Source: Hanleya hanleyi (Eukaryota; Mollusca; Polyplacophora; Lepidopleurida; Hanleyidae). From it: a stretch of 64,000 bases of DNA. Positions 35,677-47,844 of this stretch are shown here, in pieces. The stretch spans positions 62,001 through 126,000 of the forward strand of contig JAVTVY010033752.1 of the NCBI GenBank assembly GCA_036873755.1, given 5' to 3'. The notes beneath the pieces were generated by a model. It searched no databases. It was not told the origin of the DNA and saw nothing but the letters and a program-made list of their open reading frames with translations. Positions within the stretch are counted from its first letter, which is position 1. The number at the start of each line of letters is the position of its first letter. A program made the translations under genes and the position numbers.

Positions 35677-37365
35677 GTGAGTCCGGTCACGAGAGTTCAA
35701 TAGATTAATTTTCTCCAGATTTAAACAGTGTATCCCCAGCCATATACAGCAACGGAATATATCTCTTATATCGATAATGATGTCCATTTCCCAATTCCTG
35801 TGATGTATAATAAGAACAGGAAAGCATGTCAGAAACATTACACATTCTATTCATACTTTACTTCAATGTTCATGTGAGTAATGAAGTCGAGTTGTTTTTC
35901 TGAAGTTGCAATAGAAAGGATAAGGTGAATTAAGGCGCGGCTACTTCCCATAGAAGGGGCATTAATTGCGATATCGGGAAAAAAAGATATCGAATTCCCG
36001 TAATTTCGGCATGCCAGACATAATGTAGGCAACAGATTAAATATATGGCAAGACTATCATTATTAGCAGATGTAAGCTATTTCGTCGGGAAATAGTCCCG
36101 CGTATGTCGGATGCGGTCAATCTCGTTTTTTTTTTGCCTTTGATAACGCGCGGCGCGAAAAAAAGGAAAAGACGAGATTGTGTCAAATTTCGCGAGATTT
36201 TGCGTTTTTCTCGTCTTTTCGTTTTTTCGTGTTTTGATAACGCGCGGTAGGAAAACACGAGATTGCAAGGCGAAAAGACGAGATTGCGAGGCGAAAAGAC
36301 GAGAAAACGAGGGTCAGCAATCTCGTCTTTTTGCCGCGTTTTTTTTTTGTTTTCTCGCGTTATCAAAGAGCAAAAAAAACGAGAACACGAGATTTGAGCC
36401 GATCTCGTTTTTTTCGTTTTTTTTCGCGTTATCAGAAGGCGGAAAGACTAGAAAACGAGGGCCAGAAAGCTCTTTTTTTCGCCGCGTTTTTTCGCGTTAT
36501 CAAAAAGCGAAAAAACGAGAACACGAGATTCGACTCGATCTCGTTTTTTCGCGTTATCAAAAGGAGAAAAAACGGCAAAACGAGAAAACGAAAACACGAG
36601 AAAACGAAAAGACGTAAAAACCGAAAAGACGAGAAAACGAAAAGACGAAAAAAACGAGAAAACGAAAAGACGAGAAAACTAAAAAACGAGATTCAATACA
36701 ATCCCGTTTTTTCGCATGTCGTATAGTGCGCTGGCATTCAATTCCGTGCATGACCGAAAGCACTTGAAGTTGGGGAAGGTGAGTATTAGTGGTTTGAAAT
36801 TATGGCAAAGTTTCCCCAAAATTAAGTAACAAACATGCCGATTGAATTAATTATCTGAATTTCAAGAAGAATGTGAATATTATCATATTTTCCACAAAAT
36901 ATCGCCCAGTAATATCTATTTTGTCTTCATTGAAACCATGGGGTAACGGAAGTAGTGAAAGCATGAATTATGCATGTCAAAATAGTGCACTGTTGAAGAA
37001 CGAGTAATTGATTTAATTGTAAAATCATGCCTGTACGGTTCCAGAAGTAGAGGTACAGTCCCCAGTTTCATGGCTGTGCGCGAATCCATTTATCGGACGA
37101 AAGACTTGGAAAAAAATATTGCTTTAACTAATGGCTCTCTCGCAGCCTTTCAAACCAAGTGGGGTCCCCTAGCCGATCTACAAGCTACCTAAATACATCA
37201 TATTGATATAATAAGGAAATATGTGAAATAAATCCTTCATCTCCTGTAATTTTTGACTTAAATTCGATACGAATGATATATGATCTGAGCTAATTCTGGG
37301 ATATATAATTGAGCTACAGTTTACTGTTTCTTGTGGGGAGTAAATATCTACCTTTTATATTTGAA

Positions 37366-37506
37366 CGTATATATATATATGTGTGTGCCTTTTTATGTGT
37401 GTATATATATGTGTATATGTATATGGGTGTGTATATATGTGCGTGAGTGTATGTATGTATATGTGTATGTGTGTATGTGTATATATATGTGTATATATAT
37501 TTGTAT
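37366..37506. repeat. TATG/TATA microsatellite
   Basis: Imperfect (TG)n(TA)n and TATG runs in the centre of the intron foldback. Confidence 0.9.
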
Positions 37507-37542
37507 ATGCAATTATTGCTTATTCGGGATTATTGGATGAAA

Positions 37543-37641
37543 CCCTGTAAGCCCTTGGCCATGTGGGTAATGTAAGGGTTTATGTAAATCATGGCTTAAT
37601 AACGCAATAAATGCCCAGTGGAAAATCCAGGGCTTACAGGG
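37543..37641. mobile_element. 99-bp foldback with CCCTGTAAGCCCT ends
   Basis: CCCTGTAAGCCCTTGG at the left and its inverse (CCAGGGCTTACAGGG) at the right. A related fragment lies near 25680-25715. No target duplication was established. Confidence 0.5.
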
Positions 37642-38692
37642 GGGAAAAAAAAAAGAACAAGTAAATGATGGCTGAACTCAAGATAATTATATTTCTTTAT
37701 CAGTATAACTATTAAAACTTTTACTACATCATACAAATCTTGTTGACAGTATCTTAAAAATATTTCACATTTGTAGTTATACTACAAAAAAGAGGTTCTG
37801 CAAGATAGAAAAAGTGGACTCAGTAAAAGTTTAAGAGCTACAATAATTTGGGAAAACCAATAATTTTAAACCACAAATATTCAGCTTCCCAATGCCAGCG
37901 CACTATGGACGCCACGCGAAAAAACGAGATTGTATCGAATCTCGTCTTTCCGTTCTCTCGTCTTTTCGTTTTCTCGTTTTTTCGTCTTTTCGTTTTCTCG
38001 TCTTTTTGTTTTCTCGACATTTCTTTTTCTCGTTTTCTCGTCTTCTCGTTTTCTCGTCTTTTCGTTTTCTCGTTTTTTTTTTCGTCTTTTCGTTTTTTCG
38101 TCTTCTCGTTTTCTCGTCTTTTCGTTTTCTCGTTGTTTCGTCTTTTCGTTTTCTCTTTTTTTCGCCTTTTGGTGACTCGAGAAAACGAGATCTGGTCGAA
38201 TCTCGTGTTCTCGTTTTCTCGCTTTCTGATGACGCGAGAAAACGAAAAAACGCGGCGAAAAGACAAGATTTCTGGCCCTCGTTTTCTCGCCTTTTCGCCT
38301 CGCATTCTCGTCTGTCCGCCCTGCAATCTCGTGTTTCCGTGCCGCGCGTTATCGAAAACTATAAAACGAGAAAACGAGAAAGAGGCAAAATCTAGCGAAA
38401 TTCGGCACAATCTCGTTTTTTCGCACCACGCCTTATCAAAGGCGAAAAAACGAAAATACACGATTGGCCGCATCCGGCCTCCATACCCCACGAGAAATCT
38501 CCAAGCGCGACTTTGCATAAGAAAGATCACGAGAACAAGAACGCCTTTTCAACTCAATACGTACCGTTTGAAATGATTGCTTACGATTCCAGTTGCTACG
38601 ATTGCAAAATAATGTTTTATCTTTCTTATGACAATTTGCTCTTGAATAGACGTTGTGTATTGTTTGATGATTTTCTTTTCTGTTGTTTCCAG

Positions 38693-39019
38693 GATGAGCT
38701 AGATGAAACAGTGAATGTCTGGAACAGTCACAGAATCAGACCCTCTCGCAATGCCAGGGGTCCCTACGATCGTCCAAACGTCATGTTTACAAGTCCAGAG
38801 CTTTTCGACACAATCGACTTCCTTGTGGCAGTACAGCAGAATGAAATTGAAGCCCTCAGAGGGGAGTGCTTGTTCCGGCAGGCAATTTCATGCGACACTG
38901 ACGTACATGACCTCATTTGCATTATTATGCAAGAAAACAACATGCAATACCCAGCAGATGTACATGAAGCAGTTAATTTGTACACAGAACTGAGGAATGC
39001 TACCAACGCTCACTTTTAA
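38693..39019 (+). CDS. rve-type integrase/transposase, exon 2
   Basis: Exon 2 begins after TTTCCAG with GATGAGCTAGATGAAAC and adds 108 residues and a TAA stop. It holds the C-terminal part of the family: DETVNVWNSHRIRPSRNA, which in this family closes the core (the NxHRIR block), then RPNVMFTSPELF and a helical tail. The frame joins exon 1 without a shift, giving 385 residues, close to what I recall as full length for this family. No internal stop or frameshift, so the gene looks intact. The open frame extends 60 codons into the intron, but that part is not family-like. A candidate polyadenylation signal follows at 39096. Confidence 0.86.
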   Translation, partial: DELDETVNVWNSHRIRPSRNARGPYDRPNVMFTSPELFDTIDFLVAVQQNEIEALRGECLFRQAISCDTDVHDLICIIMQENNMQYPADVHEAVNLYTELRNATNAHF

Positions 39020-39095
39020 TATGATTTGTAATTGTCACCGGGTTGCTAAACTTGATGACGTACTTCAGTTCTATATCTGGATGAAGGAGACACAT

Positions 39096-39101
39096 AATAA
39101 A
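39096..39101 (+). terminator. candidate polyadenylation signal of the integrase gene
   Basis: AATAAA 77 bp after the stop codon. Position fits, but the motif is short. Confidence 0.4.
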
Positions 39102-40729
39102 GGCAAATCACTAAAAGAACCAATATTAACGGTATACATCCATCCGGGTGATTTGTTCATTTTTCATTACAAAATTGTTTGGTTTGGAAATAATGTTTCC
39201 TTGGGTGTGTAGTAATATTTGTTCTTTTCGCGATCAAGAATATAGCAGCGGGAATGACAGATAAACATGGAGCTGGTCATTTAGATAAAATGCCACCAAT
39301 TGTCAGTATAAAATATCTTACACATTTCTTCAAGATTCAATGACGTTGAAACCCGAATTAAATATCAAAATCGTTGCATTGTTTTATTTTTTTCTGGGGT
39401 TTATTTTATTCACTATAGAATTGATGATATATTTTGACATATCGGTATGTATGAAAACGACACCAATGACTTTGCTGAACAGGAGAATAATACATAGTTT
39501 TCCTTAAGTTTTGTCCTCTTTTTTTAATTTAGTTTCAGAGATATGCTGCTAATCTGCTATTGCGGACGCATGTTATCACGGCAGAATATTGTTGTTGCAT
39601 TTTTAAATACTATGTAACTCTTTGAATATTCACAAATATATTTTTGAATATTAGCAATATGTTGTTGGTTGTATAATCAAGTCGACATTGTATATCAATG
39701 TATTCACAAACATATTCATGAATATTCACATTATTGAGGGATCATGCTACACGCGGTCTATGTATATTACGAAAAGCAAATTAACTAGAAGTGTGGAATA
39801 CTAGACGGCATGATATTTGTCAAACTACGTACCGTACATCACTAGACTGGTTAATAATTTATCTGAGTATATCACGAGACTGCATACAACAGCCAGACCT
39901 GAGGATAGCAATGTGTCTAGACCCAGCCTTTGCAGGTGTACAAAAGCTTTAACAATATCTTCCTACACGAAGTATCTACCACGAAAGTCTTGCACGGTTT
40001 CTATACACGAAAGCCGAAATACACATTCGATACGCTGGGCATCATGGATGAGATTTATTATGTTAATTTCATAGGATGAGTGTTTGAATACAGTTGTTAC
40101 TTCCAGTTTATTCGGTGCCACTATTGTGGAAGTCTCTCACTGTACTGCGCATCTACATGTGTTGGGAGATGGTGGCATTCTACCCAGTCGAACACACAGA
40201 GGCTCGTTACCGTTGTTGACTAGATACAGCCGATCGAATACGATCAAGGAGGCATCCCTTTGCCATGTTAAGTGAAGGAAACATTCAGTTGTGAAACGCT
40301 AGAGTAAAAACGTGAAAAACAATATCAATATGGCCCCCAGGTGGTGCCACCTATAGGCGAATCGGCGCAAAACATTCCCTGATAACTTCAGGGAAGGTAC
40401 GCTAATACCTAATTTGGAATCCGTTCAGGTTTTCAAAATTCACTGTCCTGGGACGCAATTTTAATTTACCATAAGCGTCAACATGCTCGCTACCACTTTT
40501 TTGATTGAGAAGGGGTCGCCTACGTTGTGACATTAGCTGGCGATCTGACAACTGCTAATGACACAGTTGTCTTAATTGCAACAATTTTGTCATTAGTAGT
40601 TGCTACAAGGCACCCCCAGGTATGTCTAATATGTTGATTTAGGGGGCGACTACAGAACTTTCTGTGCAATCTCCGGAACGACACAAATTTGAGAGCGGAC
40701 ACTCCGTGAATTTATAGCTTATCATGGGT
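39102..40729. other. non-coding interior of the giant element
   Basis: AT-rich. Repeated 'attcac.aa.atattc' words occur near 39630-39735. A fragment 'ggctcgttaccgttgttgac' near 40202 resembles the hAT-type end at 54397. A segment with TGTCATTAGTAGTT in inverted and direct forms (40505-40620) recurs near 45560-45650 and 45900-45975. No gene. Confidence 0.45.
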
Positions 40730-40860
40730 AAATTCAAGATGGCGACCACCTGGGGTACCAGAAAAAATCATCTTTCGTCATTTTTCTTCGAAATTTCTTT
40801 TCCGAGATGAAAAGTGGGAAAAAACTATTTTGCTTCACATCACATGAATGAAAAATTCGA
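40730..40860 (-). repeat. fragment of the TTAA MITE family
   Basis: Inverted relative to 4130-4270: 'atgggtaaattcaagatggc', 'ggggtaccagaaaa', then 'tttgcttcacatcacat'. It may be one part of a MITE whose other end is at 42890-43119, with the satellite block inserted between. Confidence 0.6.
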
Positions 40861-41760
40861 ACGAGAGATCCTGAAGGATCTTGGCGCCCACCATTGTCCG
40901 ATAATTGTAAGCTAATGACAAGAGGATCATTGTCCATTGTTACTAAGACGATTGAGTTGTAATTTTGTTTACAGAATTTCGAATCTGAGCAAAAAAAGAT
41001 CGAAAAAGGGACACTGGAAAACACCAAGATATAATCTTTCTGAATTTCAGGAGTTTCAAGATTTCTAGAAACTGTACTTACGACGGTTGTTATAGTATAA
41101 GAGAAATGAGCACAGTTAGTCTGAAAGTGAATGTACATGTACGGAGGATCCTTCATCTTCGTTTTGTTGTATTTTTATTTTATTTTATTTTTTTTTACGC
41201 GTGTCATCATTGGGTACTGGAAGCGAAGAAAAATCTCATTGACACTTTGGCATACTTAACATTTTATAATTAGGAACGAATGCTAATTCTGTTCTGTTTA
41301 CTGGACTAGTTGGACTGGACCAGTTTGAGATATCTCTTTTAAGATACCATGCTCGAAAATGGTAAGATGGTACAATACATAAAACTGAAGGGATCCGGTC
41401 CGCACAGTAATGTTGACACTTCGAATTTGAAAGTGTCTGAATCCTGATTATATCCCTTGGATCGAAACATGCAGTAGTCTACAGTTGTCGAGTTGTGACA
41501 TTGTGACTTCATGTAGCTGACCCGCCGGCAGATGAAACGGTGGGGCAGTCCACTTGCAACTGCATGGACTAAAGAAAACTGATTTAAAATTTGGAGAAAT
41601 ACATTCTAATTCCGAATTATTTGAACTCCTTGATATGGAAGGTGAAGTTATGGATATTCTCTATAGTTAATATATAGAATATGCCCCACCGTTTGATCCG
41701 CCGACTCTTGTGATGCAGTGTCACAACTCGGGAATACCGTATTTATTTGAAGCGTATTAC

Positions 41761-42800
41761 TTGGATTTTCGAATCGGAACAAAAAGGTATCTTGCACAAC
41801 TAGGCCCCATGTGGTACCTGTGTACCAAATTTCAGAAAGATCCAGGAAATGTTTCCTGAGAACGCACGATAACAATGTTTCAAGGGGAAATTCAAGATGG
41901 TCACCTGGCAGCCATATTGGATTTTCGAATCTTGCACAACTAGGCGACAAGGGGAACGTGTGTAGCAAATTTGACAAAGATCCATGCAGTTATTCCTGAG
42001 AAAGCTCAGTAACAAAGTTTCATGGTGATATTCAAGATGGCCGCCTGATGGAAATATTGGATTTTGGAATCGGACCAGAAGAGGTATGTTGCACAACTGG
42101 ACCACAAGGCCAACCTGTCTACCAAATTTGAGAACGATCAATGCAGTATTTTCGAAGAAATGACGATAAAGTTTTCTGGGGAAATCCAAGATGGCTGCCT
42201 GGTGGCCATATTGGTTTTTCGAATCGGACCAGAAAAGGTATCTTGCACAACTAGACCCCAAGGCAAACCTGTGTATCAAATTTGAGAAAGATCCATGCAG
42301 TAGTTTCTGAGAAATCGCGATAACAAGGTTTCATGGAGAAATCCGAGATGACCGCCTTGTGGCCATATTGGATTTTCGATTCGGACCGAAAAAGGTATCT
42401 TGCACAACTAAACCCCATGTTAGACCTGTGTACCAAATTTGAGAAAGATCCATGAAGTTGTTCCTGAGAAATCGCGATAACAAGGTTTCATGGGGAAATC
42501 CAATATGGCTGTCTGGTGGCCATATTGGATTTTGGAATCGGAACACAAAAGATATCTTGCACAACTAGACCCCAAGGGAAACCTGTGTACCAAATTTGAG
42601 AAATATCCATGTAGTCGTTCCTGAGAAATCGCGGTAACAATGTTTCATGGGGAAATCCAAGATGGCTGCCTGGTGGCCATATTGGATCTTCGAATCGGAC
42701 CATAAAAGGTTTCTTGCCCAATTAGACCCCGAGGGGAACCTGTGAATCAAATTTAAAAAAGATCCATGCAGTAGTTCCTGAGAAATCGCGGTAAAATCGA
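41761..42800 (+). repeat. 157-bp tandem satellite, about 6.6 copies
   Basis: Unit starts (TTGGATTTTCGAATCGG) near 41761, 41918, 42057, 42211, 42368, 42525 and 42682. Most periods are exactly 157 bp; two shorter units (139 and 154) carry deletions. Each unit contains 'tcttgcacaactagacc', 'atttgagaaagatccatgc' and 'aaatccaagatggctgcc'. The several minus-strand frames through it are repeats of one another in shifted phases and are not genes. A GGACGAC-rich tail (42796-42855) follows. Confidence 0.93.
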
Positions 42801-42889
42801 CGGACGGACGACGGAAGAACGGACGACGGACGAACGGACGACGGACTACGGACGAAGTGATTTGAACAGCCCATCATCATCACGATGGG

Positions 42890-43119
42890 CTAGAAAATCG
42901 ACCAAAATTGCCGTTTTCGAAAATGACGTCACTGGGACGTCATCAAAGCGGCCAAGTTCGATTTTCACATTTTCTGGTAGAGCTTGACACAGGAAAAGAA
43001 TGTGGTACGTTTCAGCCACATAGCTCAAGGGGTTAGAAAGATAATTGGAGATGGGGAAGGGGGGGGGGGGGTGAAATGGCGGACTGGACTGGTCCCCCTA
43101 AAAAACAGGACAGATAGGG
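42890..43119 (-). mobile_element. TTAA MITE family fragment with intact right end
   Basis: It ends GACAGATAGGG followed by TTAA (43120-43123), as in the copies ending at 4451 and 55661. Inside are 'aatgacgtcactggg', 'acatagctcaagggg' and a G-run (43059-43070), in family order. The left end is displaced by the satellite. Confidence 0.65.
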
Positions 43120-43123
43120 TTAA

Positions 43124-44964
43124 GTAGTACGTTCAGAAACCACATGAACAGATGATGGTCTGTTTAATACACTAATATAGATGCTCAAATTACATAATTC
43201 ACATTCGTGGGATGTACTTCGTCCGCCAAGTCATTACACTATATGCGCATTGAGAACTAGGTGTATGTCAACACAACTGGGTGTATCAGACAGCCATAGA
43301 TCGACATGGCTGTCCTACTTTCGGTCGTTCTGGTTCGGTATGAAAGGAAGAATCAATGTCGCCGGAAACAATGTCCCTCTTCATATGTTTCTCTACGGAA
43401 AAATAGGTCTTACCTGAATTGCAAATCGGAGAAAAATACTATATTATTAGATAGGAACTGGATATTTGTTCTAGTGGACATAATTCCTTTTACACCAGCG
43501 TCAGAAAATGATAAAACTATACACAAACAATGCCGTATTTCAATTAGTTTTATTATAATAAAGCGAAACAATTATATAATACTGATGTAATTAACATTAG
43601 TACGTATAAAAAAAAATAGATGAACGCCCGTTCTTTCTTGCATTGGTAAGATTCAATTAAACTTATAGGTCCTCGTTATATATAGCCAATCGTACCTGAT
43701 GTTGACATTTGAAACCACTGAATTTTCCGCAATTGAGTTACATCCAACTCACACTGATAGGAATCACATTTAACAAGTAAAGGAATATTCAACGACTGCA
43801 ATACCATTGGAATTATCTTTTGAAACAATATCAACAATTTTACATACCGGTATATATTTCTTGTGACATGGAATATTCCTTCAGTATCAGTGAAGCTATA
43901 AAGGTATTTGTTAGTGCACGGATGACTTGTTGCAATGTATCAATCCCTGGGACGAGATATCGGGGTATCTTCCAGACATTTCGTCCCAGGATTTGATACG
44001 AGCTATGTAATGTAATTATAAATTCTGATCATGAATTACTTTATGTAATGGCCATACGATCGCCACCAATTACAGAGATGAAATGCAAGCTTTCATTTTC
44101 TAAATGGCAAGAAATAGAATTATCGGATTATCTTATCTGTCTGAAGCTAACTTAGATCGTTCTGAGCTTCCCAACCTTTCAGAGCTATAAGCAATTCGAG
44201 AGAGAGAAATTCGAAGCCAAGACTATATATTTCGAAATATTATTTCGTAATAACGATTGGAAAATAAAATATAAAACCTATGCATCTCATATTTCACATT
44301 TTCTATTCTTTGAAATGAAAAATAATGTACCGGTACTGGCAATTATTCCAAGCACAATGCAGTGACAACCATATACGACACTGGGAAGAAAAAGTAAACT
44401 AAACAAGAAGTTCGAAAACAAGGTAACACCACCGGTACGGTAGTTTACCACAATATTAACTAACACATGGGAATTTTAAGTGACAATTAACTGATCCCGA
44501 GGACGGCATATCTAATGCTATCACTCAGATGCCAGAGCATTCTTGATGGCATAAACGTACCAACACAGACGCAAAACATCAATTAACGAAATTAAAGAAA
44601 ACCACCCTACACCATAAAAAATTACTAAATAACTATATATTGGCACAAATAATTATAAAAGAAAAAGTACATAAGGTTGATAATATTTGTGTGGTAGCAT
44701 CACTAATCCAGTGCTCCAACACTTGCTAAAATGGCATAAATTACTAAAATATATGAGCATTACAATAATATAGACGGTATATAGTTTAGTGAATTTTCTG
44801 TACTTGTCCTGGATATAAGACAAGCATGATGTTGTAAATCACAATATAAACATTAGCAATGAAGAAAATGTGGCGTTTACCCGGCAAAAATTCCTCATGT
44901 TACGTTGCTGAGGCCAAAAGTTGAATTATTCAATTCTGTACAACAGGCTGTGCTTCATATGCAG
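43124..44964. other. non-coding interior, AT-rich
   Basis: No gene recognised. A small inverted pair CCTGGGACGA / TCGTCCCAGG lies near 43947 and 43980. Confidence 0.5.
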
Positions 44965-45345
44965 ATAATTTCCCAGTTTTGTGCTGTAAAAGCTCAGTCA
45001 AAAGTGATGTGAGACGGGGTTGATGGACATGTGTATTTAAAAATATCCCAGTTTTGTGACGTAAAAGCTCACTCAAATCTGATGTGAGACAGGATTGATG
45101 GACATGTGTATTTGAAAATATCCCAGTTTTGTGACGTAAAAGCTCACTCAAATCTGATGTGAGACGGGGTTGATGTACATGTGTATTTGAAAATATACCA
45201 GTTTTGTGACATAAAATCTCACTCAAATCTGATGTGAGACGGGGTTGATGGACATGCGTATTTGAGAATATCCCAGTTTTGTGACGTAAAAATTAACTCA
45301 AATCTGATATGAGACGGGGTTGGTGGACATGTGTATTTTTTTTTT
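44965..45345. repeat. 75-bp minisatellite, about five copies
   Basis: The word CAGTTTTGTGACGTAAAA recurs near 44975, 45049, 45124, 45199 and 45274, a 74-75 bp period. Because 75 is divisible by three, one minus-strand frame stays open for 98 codons with a 25-residue repeat (RHKTGIFSNTHVHQ). I treat that as a by-product. Confidence 0.9.
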
Positions 45346-47264
45346 TTGACCTCTTAGTATATTGTTATGGGGATTTTTAAGATATATATATATACAATAT
45401 GTCGATGTAATGTTACGGCTGAAATTGTGATATTATTGGTTTACATTCGGCAAGGAGTGTTGTATGCCATCACTTTTGACAGTCAGCTTTCAAACTATAA
45501 ACTTAGGGATTTTCTTTGTATGAAATGTCGCTTTGTAGCGCCAACAGATGGGACAATTGTGTCATTGGCAGTTGTAGGGTTATGTTTCTGATGTCGATGA
45601 TGTCGCATGGCACAATCGTGAAATTGTGTCATTAGAAGTTACTACCTGTATTCCATTTTCTTTGGTCATTCTTGTAAACTTAACGGATAAACACTACTGT
45701 CACAACACAAGTGCGCACGAGAACAAACTTTCTGATCTGATGATAACCCATCACACATAATACCTCCGATTCCGTGCGGCGAAAGGAATGCATGCGACAG
45801 GACTCGTCCCAGTGATCACATTCGCGGTTCAAGGCCAGTGGCGCTGTTACCAATCATAAGACGAATTGTAAGCGCATATATCCTCAGAATGAAAGTGTGA
45901 CATTAGCTGGGAACATGATGGTGCTAATGACGCAAATATTCCACGTGCAATATAGTGTCATTAGTAGTTATTGTAAAATTGCCTGTTACGTAAAATTGTT
46001 ACGAAAAAGAGTTCTACGGATAAACGCTACACCTCTATAACTCTACTTATTTCATACATTCTGACGATGGCAATATTTACGATTGAAACAATATCACTTG
46101 CAGTCAGGAATTCCCTCGCAGTTCTTCCTTGTAATTCACAATACAACCATAGTGTTTTATCCTCCAGTTTGCGCAACTTGACATAAAAGAAACTTCAATG
46201 TCATGCGCACTTTCCAAAACGAAACTTAAAATATAAACTCTTTCTTGGTCATATCAAGAAATGAGGCCGCCGACATATCAGGATATAAAGCAGACAAGCA
46301 GACAAAACGACATTCTGCAAACGTCGATGAGATTCATTAATAGTTACGAAAGAGACAACATTAAAACCACATTCATATAAAATATATTCATTGAGAAACT
46401 AATGTCATAGTCACCACTAGGCAAACTTTTGGGGAATTACCTCCGGCCTTTGGCATATTGTTGATGGACATACTGTGATACTGCCGTAAATAAAGTTTAT
46501 ATATATCATGAGAAAATTGATCGAGACCACACACGGTTATGAGTGAACTCATCAACAACTGGCACTCACCCACCCATACTCTTATACTTAAGGCATAGAC
46601 AATACAGACGGCTAATTATTAGGTTTTAAATTACTCCTCTGTATCAATCTGGGCCAATGTGATCGAAAGTTCATAATTGCAAATAGTCTAACCTTATTCT
46701 AACCTTCCACACAAACGGCGGTTAATGTCTGTGAGATTGTCGGAGTTGGGGGTTAGAGACTTATCACCCCAGAACACTGTACCTGACGAGACCAACAGGT
46801 GTCGTCGGTAAGAAATTCTTTAAAAACCATTGGCCGTTCTAATGCACTTCGCTCGCATATATTCATTGATAAATAATTTCCCGTCATGGTCGGTTTCACT
46901 GTAAGCTTATTATTAGTGATTTTGTTTCATTTTTCAAATGAATGGCCTGTTGTTCTGTGGACATTGATTGTCATGAACACCCACAGTATATTCAGTTCAC
47001 TCACCAAGCTGTTTATATAAAGGTGCAACCCACACACATGTTCGCCTGTGCTGTTCACGTCAAAAGCTGACCGTGGCAAGGTCAACTGTGCCATTGGAAA
47101 AAAATGGGGCCGATCATGGAAAAATGGGGGATTTGGCATAATGTCACACTCAAGGTTGTTTCACTCATATGGTGACAGTCAGTGTGGTTGGTGGAGGAAG
47201 CCGCAGTACCCGAAGATAACCACAGCCCGTCGACAAGTAAATGAAAAAACTTTCACACATGGAC
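45346..47264. other. non-coding interior
   Basis: No gene. Holds two of the TGTCATTAGTAGTT-type repeats noted for 40505-40620. Confidence 0.5.
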
Positions 47265-47352
47265 CTGCTGGACTCGAACCCGCACCGGTTCAGCGGTGTG
47301 AGCCGAGCGATGACCAGCGAAACGCCGTAGACTGCTCGGCCACCGAGGGTCC
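47265..47352 (-). repeat. tRNA-Ser/Leu-like SINE head
   Basis: The minus strand reads CCCTCGGTGGCCGAGCAGTC (A-box region) and GCGGGTTCGAGTCCAGCAGG (B box) with about 50 bp between, long enough for a class II variable arm. The acceptor ends do not pair well, so I call it SINE-derived. The head matches 1331-1378. Confidence 0.55.
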
Positions 47353-47844
47353 CTCACAAAATTGAGATGATCACGAAGGAAAATTATCCATTAATGAATT
47401 TATGTGAGGTAAGTACATCAGAACAGCAGACTGATTTTTTACGATTTGTTTACTGCGACAAGGGTACCTACTACGCTTCGTGGTCTCGCCACTTAACACC
47501 AACCCAGACATTCTATCAGATATTAACCGTTTTCTTGTTGTAGGGTTACTGGAAGCTCGGACTAAATTGCAACTAACTTTTTATCCAGCACCAGAGAACA
47601 AAAATGAGAAGAAAAGAATTATGCGCAAAAACTTGTATGCGATAAAAGCATTTGGATCTAAAAACACATCTCCAAAACATTATTGCTGTGAACACGTGCT
47701 TTTGAAGTTTCTAACCTATAGTGTCTTCAGAAAAGGGTCCATTGTCTGTGAGCGAGATTGTATACTCCATTATGTCCCAAAAGACATGAAGATACAACTT
47801 CCAGTATGACGTCTCTCCAATAAATCTCCGGATGATCAGAGTAG
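47353..47844. other. non-coding interior
   Basis: Contains a 109-codon frame (47480-47809) with no recognisable domain; not called. Confidence 0.45.

Larger units (their letters stand above)
36109..38475. repeat. 2.4-kb foldback with ACGAG/GAAAA-rich arms
   Basis: Left arm 36109-36738 and right arm 37891-38475 are inverted copies. Outer ends are GGATGCGGTCAATC against GGATGCGGCCAATC. Inner ends share ATAGTGCGCTGGCATT. The arms are built from short words such as AAAACGAGAA, CGAAAAGACG, TCTCGTTTT and GATAACGCGCGG. The central 1.15 kb has a TATG-rich microsatellite and a small foldback. No target duplication is evident. Its transcript could form a hairpin of about 600 bp inside the integrase pre-mRNA. 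Long open frames in the arms are low-complexity artefacts. Confidence 0.85.
35677..38692 (+). other. intron of the integrase gene
   Basis: GTGAGT donor and TTTTCTTTTCTGTTGTTTCCAG-like acceptor, both phase 0. Most of the 3,016 bp is a large foldback (36109-38475). Outside it the sequence is AT-rich with no further exon seen. Confidence 0.8.

Noticed and set aside
36180..36617. Long open frames rich in K/R/E/N or F/S in the intron foldback (also 36331-36726, 37838-38576)
   Set aside because: They are translations of low-complexity CGAAAA/CGAG words, open on both strands and in several frames at once. No domain.
38764..39006. Minus-strand frame opposite integrase exon 2
   Set aside because: Shadow of the real coding strand.
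41800..42750. Several minus-strand frames of 60-160 codons
   Set aside because: All are shifted readings of the 157-bp satellite and repeat the same peptide.
47480..47809. 109-codon plus-strand frame inside the giant element
   Set aside because: Considered as a third gene, but no family is recognisable and there is no supporting signal; left as an unknown.
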